Assembly (NCBI RefSeq): GCF_910591885.1
Contig: NW_025963601.1
Location: forward strand, 124,001-188,000
Direction: 5' to 3'
Source: Bombus terrestris
Lineage: Eukaryota > Arthropoda > Insecta > Hymenoptera > Apidae
DNA length: 64,000 bases
Shown piece after piece: positions 56,201 to 64,000 of this stretch. Each line of letters opens with the position of its first letter. Within the stretch, counting starts at the first letter, position 1. A program made the translations under genes and the position numbers. Under the pieces are notes generated by a model. The model ran no database searches. It saw nothing but the letters and a program-made list of their open reading frames with translations, and was not told the origin of the DNA.

Positions 56201-58705
56201 GGGACAACGTGGGAAAACGTGGGACAACGTGGGACATCGTTGGACACCGTTGGACACCGTGGGACAACGTGGGACAACGTGGGACAACGTGGGACAACGT
56301 GGGACAACGTGGGACAACGTGGGACAACGTGGGACAACGTGGGACAACGTGGGACAACGTGGGACAACGTGGGACAACGTGGGACAACGTGGGACATCGT
56401 GGGACAACGTGGGACAACGTGGGACAACGTGGGACAACGTGGGACAACGTGGGACACCGTTGGACATCGTTGGACACCGTGGGACAACGTGGGACAACGT
56501 GGGACAACGTGGGACAACGTGGGACACCGTTGGACACCGTTGGACACCGTTGGACACCGTTGGACATCGTTGGACACCGTGGGACAACGTGGGACAACGT
56601 GGGACAACGTGGGAAACTTTGGAACAACGTGGGACAACGTGGGACAACGTGGGACAACGTGGGACAACGTGGGACACCGTTGGACAACGTGGGACACCGT
56701 TGGACATCGTTGGACACCGTGGGACAACGTGGGACACCGTTGGACATCGTTGGACACCGTGGGACAACGTGGGACAACGTGGGACAACGTGGGACACCGT
56801 TGGACACCGTTGGACACCGTTGGACACCGTTGGACATCGTTGGACACCGTGGGACAACGTGGGACAACGTGGGACAACGTGGGACAACGTGGGACAACGT
56901 GGGACATCGTGGGACAACGTGGGACAACGTGGGACAACGTGGGACACCGTTGGACATCGTTGGACACCGTGGGACAACGTGGGACAACGTGGGACAACGT
57001 GGGACAACGTGGGACACCGTAGGACACCGTTGGACACCGTTGGACATCGTTGGACACCGTGGGACAACGTGGGACAACGTGGGACAACGTGGGACAACGT
57101 GGGACAACGTGGGACAACGTGGGACAACGTGGGACAACGTGGGACAACGTGGGACAACGTGGGACAACGTGGGACAACGTGGGACATCGTGGGACAACGT
57201 GGGACAACGTGGGACAACGTGGGACATCGTTGGACACCGTTGGACACCGTGGGACAACGTGGGACAAGGTGGGACAACGTGGGACAACGTGGGACAACGT
57301 GGGACAACGTGGGACAACGTGGGACAACGTGGGACACCGTTGGACATCGTTGGACACCGTGGGACAACGTGGGACAACGTGGGACAACGTGGGAAACGAT
57401 GGAACAACGTGGGACAACGTGGGACACCGTTGGACATCGTTGGACAACGTGGGACAACGTGGGACAACGTGGGACAACGTGGGACAACGTGGGACAACGT
57501 GGGACAACGTGGGACAACGTGGGACAACGTGGGACAACGTGGGACAACGTGGGACAACGTGGGACAACGTGGGACAACGTGGGACAACGTGGGACACCGT
57601 TGGACACCGTTGGACATCGTTGGACACCGTGGGACAACGTGGGACAACGTGGGACAACGTGGGACAACGTGGGACAACGTGGGACAACGTGGGACAACGT
57701 GGGACAACGTGGGACAACGTGGGACAACGTGGGACAACGTGGGACAACGTGGGACACCGTTGGACAACGTGGGACACCGTTGGACATCGTTGGACACCGT
57801 GGGACAACGTGGGACAACGTGGGACAACGTGGGACAACGTGGGACAACGTGGGACACCGTTGGACATCGTTGGACATCGTTGGACATCGTTGGACATCGT
57901 TGGACACCGTTGGACACCGTTGGACACCGTTGGACATCGTTGGACACCGTGGGACAACGTGGGACAACGTGGGACAACGTGGGACAACGTGGGACAACGT
58001 GGGACAACGTGGGACATCGTGGGACAACGTGGGACAACGTGGGACAACGTGGGACAACGTGGGACAACGTGGGACACCGTTGGACACCGTGGGACACCGT
58101 TGGACACCGTTGGACATCGTTGGACACCGTAGGACAACGTGGGACAACGTGGGACCACGTGGGACAACGTGGGACAACGTGGGACAACGTGGGACAACGT
58201 GGGACAACGTGGGACAACGTGGGACATCGTGGGACAACGTGGGACAACGTGGGACACCGTTGGACATAGTTGGACACCGTGGGACACCGTGGGACAACGT
58301 GGGACAACGTGGGACAACGTGGGACAACGTGGGACAACGTGGGAAACCATGGAACAACGTGGGACAACGTGGGACACCGTTGGACATCGTTGGACAACGT
58401 GGGACAACGTGGGACAACGTGGGACAACGTGGGACAACGTGGGACAACGTGGGACACCGTTGGACACCGTGGGACACCGTTGGACACCGTCTGACATCGT
58501 TGGACACCGTGGGACAACGTGGGACAACGTGGGACAACGTGGGACAACGTGGGACAACGTGGGACAACGTGGGACAACGTGGGACAACGTGGGACAACGT
58601 GGGACAACGTGGGACACCGTTGGACAACGTGGGACACCGTTGGACATCGTTGGACACCGTGGGACAACGTGGGACACCGTTGGACATCGTTGGACACCGT
58701 GGGAC

Positions 58706-58915
58706 AACGTGGGACAACGTGGGACAACGTGGGACAACGTGGGACAACGTGGGACAACGTGGGACAACGTGGGACAACGTGGGACAACGTGGGACAACGT
58801 GGGACAACGTGGGACAACGTGGGACAACGTGGGACAACGTGGGACAACGTGGGACAACGTGGGACAACGTGGGACAACGTGGGACAACGTGGGACAACGT
58901 GGGACAACGTGGGAC
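58706..58915 (+). repeat. Longest pure U1 run noticed (21 units)
   Basis: Twenty-one consecutive aacgtgggac units lie between a U4 and a U5. Each places a GGG tract 7 bases after the last, which fits the common G-quadruplex search pattern of four GGG tracts with loops up to 7 nt. U2 and U3 units have only GG and break the pattern. Other long runs are at 511-630 (12 units), 13,141-13,310 (17 units) and 31,719-31,888 (17 units). Confidence 0.85.
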
Positions 58916-59135
58916 ATCGTGGGACAACGTGGGACAACGTGGGACAACGTGGGACAACGTGGGACAACGTGGGACATCGTTGGACACCGTTGGACACCGT
59001 GGGACAACGTGGGACAACGTGGGACAACGTGGGACAACGTGGGACAACGTGGGACAACGTGGGACAACGTGGGACACCGTTGGACATCGTTGGACACCGT
59101 GGGACAACGTGGGACAACGTGGGACAACGTGGGAA

Positions 59136-59575
59136 ACCATGGAACAACGTGGGACAACGTGGGACACCGTTGGACATCGTTGGACAACGTGGGACAACGT
59201 GGGACAACGTGGGACAACGTGGGACAACGTGGGACAACGTGGGACAACGTGGGACACCGTTGGACAACGTGGGACACCGTTGGACATCGTTGGACACCGT
59301 GGGACAACGTGGGACAACGTGGGACCACGTGGGACAACGTGGGACAACGTGGGACAACGTGGGACAACTTGGGACAACGTGGGACAACGTGGGACAACGT
59401 GGGACAACGTGGGACATCGTGGGACAACGTGGGACAACGTGGAACAACGTGGGACAACGTGGGACAACGTGGGACACCGTTGGACATCGTTGGACACCGT
59501 GGGACACCGTGGGACAACGTGGGACAACGTGGGACAACGTGGGACAACGTGGGACAACGTGGGAAACCATGGAAC
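59136..59575 (+). repeat. Double-K module, copy 7
   Basis: K lies at 59136 and 59566 (430 bp apart), with cacgtgggac at 59326 (+190) and 59636 (+70 after the closing K). An aacttgggac unit lies near 59,366. This is the intact counterpart of the damaged module at about 53.65-54.06 kb in the disordered block. Confidence 0.88.
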
Positions 59576-59660
59576 AACGTGGGACAACGTGGGACACCGT
59601 TGGACATCGTTGGACAACGTGGGACAACGTGGGACCACGTGGGACAACGTGGGACAACGT

Positions 59661-61710
59661 GGGACAACGTGGGACACCGTTGGACACCGTGGGACACCGT
59701 TGGACACCGTTGGACATCGTTGGACACCGTGGGACAACGTGGGACAACGTGGGACAACGTGGGACAACGTGGGACAACGTGGGACAACGTGGGACAACGT
59801 GGGACAACGTGGGACAACGTGGGACACCGTTGGACAACGTGGGACACCGTTGGACATCGTTGGACACCGTGGGACAACGTGGGACAACGTGGGACAACGT
59901 GGGACAACGTGGGACAACGTGGGACACCGTTGGACATCGTTGGACATCGTTGGACATCGTTGGACATCGTTGGACACCGTTGGACACCGTTGGACACCGT
60001 TGGACATCGTTGGACACCGTGGGACAACGTGGGACAACGTGGGACAACGTGGGACAACGTGGGACAACGTGGGACAACGTGGGACATCGTGGGACAACGT
60101 GGGACAACGTGGGACAACGTGGGACAACGTGGGACAACGTGGGACACCGTTGGACACCGTGGGACACCGTTGGACACCGTTGGACATCGTTGGACACCGT
60201 GGGACAACGTGGGACAACGTGGGACAACGTGGGACAACGTGGGACATCGTGGGACAACGTGGGAAAACGTGGGACAACGTGGGACAACGTGGGACATCGT
60301 GGGACAACGTGGGACAACGTGGGACAACGTGGGACATCGTGGGACAACGTGGGACAACGTGGGACAACGTGGGACAAAGTGGGACAACGTGGGACACCGT
60401 TGGACACCGTTGGACACCGTTGGACACCGTGGGACATCGTTGGACACCGTGGGACAACGTGGGACAACGTGGGACAACGTGGGAAACCATGGAACAACGT
60501 GGGACAACGTGGGACACCGTTGGACATCGTTGGACATCGTTGGACACCGTGGGACAACGTGGGACAACGTGGGACAACGTGGGACAACGTCGGACAACGT
60601 GGGACAACGTGGGACATCGTGGGACAACGTGGGACAACGTGGGACAACGTGGGACAACGTGGGACAACGTGGGACACCGTTGGACACCGTGGGACACCGT
60701 TGGACACCGTTGGACATCGTTGGACACCGTGGGACAACGTGGGACAACGTGGGACAACGTGGGACAACGTGGGACATCGTGGGACAACGTGGGACAACGT
60801 GGGACAACGTGGGACAACGTGGGACATCGTGGGACAACGTGGGACAACGTGGGACAACGTGGGACAACGTGGGACAACGTGGGACATCGTGGGACAACGT
60901 GGGACAACGTGGGACAACGTGGGACAACGTGGGACATCGTGGGACAACGTGGGACAACGTGGGACAACGTGGGACATCGTGGGACAACGTGGGACAACGT
61001 GGGACAACGTGGGACAACGTGGGACAACGTGGGACACCGTTGGACACCGTTGGACACCGTTGGACACCGTTGGACATCGTTGGACACCGTGGGACAACGT
61101 GGGACAACGTGGGACAACGTGGGAAACCATGGAACAACGTGGGACAACGTGGGACACCGTTGGACATCGTTGGACATCGTTGGACACCGTGGGACAACGT
61201 GGGACAACGTGGGACAACGTGGGACAACGTCGGACAACGTGGGACAACGTGGGACAACGTGGGACAACGTGGGACAACGTGGGACAACGTGGGACAACGT
61301 GGGACAACGTGGGACAACGTGGGACAACGTGGGACATCGTGGGACAACGTGGGACAACGTGGGACAACGTGGGACAACGTGGGACATCGTTGGACACCGT
61401 TGGACACCGTGGGACAACGTGGGACAACGTGGGACAACGTGGGACAACGTGGGACAACGTGGGACAACGTGGGACAACGTGGGACAACGTGGGACAACGT
61501 GGGACAACGTGGGACAACGTGGGACAACGTGGGACACCGTTGGACATCGTTGGACAACGTGGGACAACGTGGGACAACGTGGGACAGCGTGGGACAACGT
61601 GGGACACCGTTGGACACCGTTGGACATCGTTGGACACCGTGGGACAACGTGGGACAACGTGGGACAACGTGGGACAACGTGGGACAACGTGGGACAACGT
61701 GGGACAACGT
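59661..61710 (+). repeat. Segment duplicated at about 5.5 kb offset (partner 54,151-56,200)
   Basis: This is the second member of the 5,510-bp-offset pair. Where the first copy has U4 at about 55,926, this copy has U1. After about 61.7 kb it leaves the partner and follows the 28.6-30.3 kb type of sequence instead, including atcgctggac near 62,046 and tacgtgggac at 62,196. Confidence 0.86.
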
Positions 61711-63360
61711 GGGACAACGTGGGACAACGTGGGACAACGTGGGACATCGTGGGACAACGTGGGACAACGTGGGACAACGTGGGACAACGTGGGAGATCGT
61801 GGGACAACGTGGGACAACGTGGGACAACGTGGGACACCGTTGGACACCGTTGGACACCGTTGGACACCGTTGGACATCGTTGGACACCGTGGGACAACGT
61901 GGGACAACGTGGGACAACGTGGGAAACCATGGAACAACGTGGGACAACGTGGGACACCGCTGGACATCGTTGGACATCGTTGGACACCGTGGGACAACGT
62001 GGGACAACGTGGGAAAACGTGGGACAACGTGGGACACCGTTGGACATCGCTGGACACCGTTGGACATCGTTGGACACCGTGGGACAACGTGGGACAACGT
62101 GGGACAACGTGGGACAACGTGGGACAACGTGGGACAACGTGGGACAACGTGGGACAACGTGGGACAACGTGGGACAACGTGGGACAACGTGGGACTACGT
62201 GGGACATCGTGGGACAACGTGGGACAACGTGGGACAACGTGGGACAACGTGGGACATCGTTGGACACCGTTGGACACCGTGGGACAACGTGGGACAACGT
62301 GGGACAACGTGGGACAACGTGGGACAACGTGGGACAACGTGGGACAACGTGGGACAACGTGGGACATCGTGGGACAACGTGGGACAACGTGGGACAACGT
62401 GGGACATCGTGGGACAACGTGGGACAACGTGGGACAACGTGGGACAACGTGGGACATCGTGGGACAACGTGGGACAACGTGGGACAACGTGGGACAACGT
62501 GGGACAACGTGGGACACCGTTGGACACCGTTGGACACCGTTGGACACCGTTGGACATCGTTGGACACCGTGGGACAACGTGGGACAACGTGGGACAACGT
62601 GGGAAACCATGGAACAACGTGGGACAACGTGGGACACCGTTGGACATCGTTGGACATCGTTGGACACCGTGGGACAACGTGGGACAACGTGGGACAACGT
62701 GGGACAACGTCGGACAACGTGGGACAACGTGGGACAACGTGGGACAACGTGGGACAACGTGGGACAACGTGGGACAACGTGGGACAACGTGGGACAACGT
62801 GGGACAACGTGGGACATCGTGGGACAACGTGGGACAACGTGGGACAACGTGGGACAACGTGGGACATCGTTGGACACCGTTGGACACCGTGGGACAACGT
62901 GGGACAACGTGGGACAACGTGGGACAACGTGGGACAACGTGGGACAACGTGGGACAACGTGGGACAACGTGGGACAACGTGGGACAACGTGGGACAACGT
63001 GGGACAACGTGGGACACCGTTGGACATCGTTGGACATCGTTGGACACCGTGGGACAACGTGGGACAACGTGGGACAACGTGGGACAACGTGGGACAACGT
63101 GGGACAACGTGGGACACCGTGGGACAACGTGGGACAAGGTGGGACAACGTGGGACAACGTGGGACAACGTGGGACAACGTGGGACAACGTGGGACAACGT
63201 GGGACACCGTTGGACATCGTTGGACACCGTGGGACAACGTGGGACAACGTGGGACAACGTGGGACAACGTGGGACACCGTTGGACATCGTTGGACACCGT
63301 GGGACACCGTGGGACAACGTGGGACAACGTGGGACAACGTGGGACAACGTGGGACAACGT

Positions 63361-64000
63361 GGGAAACCATGGAACAACGTGGGACAACGTGGGACACCGT
63401 TGGACATCGTTGGACAACGTGGGACAACGTGGGACCACGTGGGACAACGTGGGACAACGTGGGACAACGTGGGACACCGTTGGACACCGTGGGACACCGT
63501 TGGACACCGTTGGACATCGTTGGACACCGTGGGACAACGTGGGACAACGTGGGACAACGTGGGACAACGTGGGACAACGTGGGACAACGTGGGACAACGT
63601 GGGACAACGTGGGACAACGTGGGACAACGTGGGACAACGTGGGACAACGTGGGACACCGTTGGACAACGTGGGACACCGTTGGACATCGTTGGACACCGT
63701 GGGACAACGTGGGACAACGTGGGACAACGTGGGACAACGTGGGACAACGTGGGACACCGTTGGACATCGTTGGACATCGTTGGACATCGTTGGACATCGT
63801 TGGACACCGTTGGACACCGTTGGACACCGTTGGACATCGTTGGACACCGTGGGACAACGTGGGACAACGTGGGACAACGTGGGACAACGTGGGACAACGT
63901 GGGACAACGTGGGACATCGTGGGACAACGTGGGACAACGTGGGACAACGTGGGACAACGTGGGACAACGTGGGACACCGTTGGACACCGTGGGACACCGT
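63361..64000 (+). repeat. Right-end segment, a repeat of 59,561-60,180
   Basis: K 63366 and cacgtgggac 63436 match 59566 and 59636 (offset 3,800). The later U2-U1-U2-U3-U4 cluster and the U3 and U2 runs match at offsets of 3,830-3,840. The window ends inside this cluster, with the array still continuing. Confidence 0.85.

Larger units (their letters stand above)
861..63375 (+). repeat. K landmark units (accatggaac, containing CCATGG), about 75 scattered copies
   Basis: K units start at 861, 1281, 2071, 2851, 3261, 3871, 4511, 6081, 7341, 7591, 8011, 8801, 9421, 11011, 11501, 12861, 12951, 13751, 14251, 14971, 17491, 18761, 19861, 20141, 21341, 21980, 22440, 22930, 23750, 24389, 24849, 25329, 25869, 26889, 27319, 28159, 28599, 29349, 30069, 31419, 32769, 34119, 34729, 35189, 35469, 36679, 37729, 38189, 39669, 40119, 41049, 41719, 42559, 43329, 44049, 45949, 46389, 46669, 46959, 47169, 47919, 48539, 49249, 49719, 50289, 52029, 54976, 55616, 58346, 59136, 59566, 60486, 61126, 61926, 62606 and 63366. 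Two more lie in the disordered block near 52.9 and 53.65 kb. Mutant forms sit at 19401 (catgc), 45339 (catggg), 50209 and 50779 (ctatgg), about 51.6 and 57.4 kb (cgatgg), about 54.05 kb (two bases lost) and about 56.6 kb (ctttgg). The unit before K normally ends in gggaa instead of gggac. K equals U4 with two G-to-A changes. Confidence 0.93.
1..64000 (+). repeat. Decamer satellite array, consensus aacgtgggac, filling the window
   Basis: The whole window is a head-to-tail array of about 6,400 ten-base units in one orientation. The majority unit is aacgtgggac (U1). Four common variants differ only at unit positions 2 and 6: accgttggac (U2), atcgttggac (U3), accgtgggac (U4) and atcgtgggac (U5). 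A sixth unit, accatggaac (K), is a sparse landmark. Other changes are isolated substitutions, for example at 2,039, 3,026, 13,991, 15,325, 20,314 and 49,083. I saw no stretch of non-repeat sequence longer than about one variant unit. The plus strand is purine-rich: U1 has 3 A, 4 G, 2 C and 1 T. Both window ends lie inside the array, so its true length exceeds 64 kb. Its place on a chromosome and its host are unknown. Confidence 0.99.

Noticed and set aside
1051..63445. CACGTG (E-box / G-box) units as regulatory sites
   Set aside because: They arise from one A-to-C change in U1 (aacgtgggac to cacgtgggac) and recur only as inherited parts of duplicated cassettes. They are kept as structural markers, not as regulatory sites.
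5380..63987. A stop-free minus-strand frame of more than 58 kb, and plus-strand frames such as 14-21,856 and 26,052-52,364, as giant repeat-protein genes
   Set aside because: They follow from a stop-free decamer. All frames on both strands are open with the same rotated peptide. There is no non-repeat domain, no initiation context and no codon-position bias, and stops arise only from isolated substitutions.
1..64000. CRISPR array
   Set aside because: There are no unique spacers and no repeat of 23-47 bp between spacers. The period is 10 bp and units are directly adjacent.
1..64000. Telomeric repeat or plasmid iterons
   Set aside because: The unit does not match known telomere repeats of the TTAGGG type or their variants. 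Iteron clusters contain a few copies beside a replication gene, and nothing of that kind is present.
1..64000. tRNA, rRNA or other RNA genes, promoters, ribosome binding sites and terminators
   Set aside because: No sequence departs from the decamer long enough to hold such elements. No hairpin followed by a T-run and no TATA-like stretch was seen.
1..64000. Transposon or retroelement insertion
   Set aside because: No terminal repeats, target-site duplications, poly-A tracts or unique internal sequence occur anywhere, including the indel-dense block, which still reads as decamers.
1..64000. 10-bp period as designed nucleosome-positioning DNA
   Set aside because: A 10.0-bp period is close to the helical repeat and could bend DNA on one face. 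But the unit lacks A/T-tract phasing, and nothing in the sequence separates this from a plain consequence of unit length.

Overview
The window is one uninterrupted block of satellite DNA. From the first base to the last it consists of about 6,400 head-to-tail copies of a 10-bp unit, all in the same orientation. I found no single-copy sequence, no credible gene, no RNA gene and no mobile element. The array starts before the window and continues past it, because both ends lie inside the repeat. Uninterrupted simple-satellite DNA on this scale points to a eukaryotic heterochromatic, centromeric or subtelomeric region. The sequence alone does not identify the species.

Almost every unit is one of five decamers, named here U1 to U5. 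U1 is aacgtgggac (the majority), U2 accgttggac, U3 atcgttggac, U4 accgtgggac and U5 atcgtgggac. A rarer sixth unit, accatggaac (called K), carries CCATGG and recurs about 75 times, usually 200 to 1,600 bp apart. The order of units is not random. Runs of U1 are broken by clusters that usually read U2(n)-U3-U4, lone U5 units sit inside U1 runs, and K units are followed by secondary marker units at fixed distances (+70, +80, +100 or +190 bp). This gives a higher-order repeat structure.

Layout: 1-21,490 is in perfect 10-bp register and contains large duplicated segments (0.84-2.44 with 7.57-9.17 kb; 3.47-6.34 with 8.40-11.27 kb; 14.28-14.97 with 16.07-16.76 kb) and an exact 180-bp tandem duplication at 6,541-6,900. 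At 20.8-25.6 kb a 2.41-kb segment is tandemly duplicated, and both copies carry the same 9-bp unit that shifts the register by one base. 23,909-51,540 is again in perfect register and includes a 1,350-bp higher-order tandem (30.5-34.1 kb), islands rich in U2 and U3 (35.0-35.5 and 46.2-46.7 kb), and tandem duplications at 38.6-39.0 and 49.7-50.8 kb. 51,541-54,150 is a strikingly different 2.6 kb in which the same repeat is peppered with more than 25 small insertions and deletions. 54,151-64,000 is clean again and partly repeats the block upstream of it.

No genes act together here. The very long stop-free frames on both strands follow from a decamer that has no stop codon in any of its six frames. 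The points worth a second look are the K-cassette grammar, the indel-dense block, the near-absence of CpG decay, the G-quadruplex periodicity, and partial matches to CSL and CENP-B binding sites.
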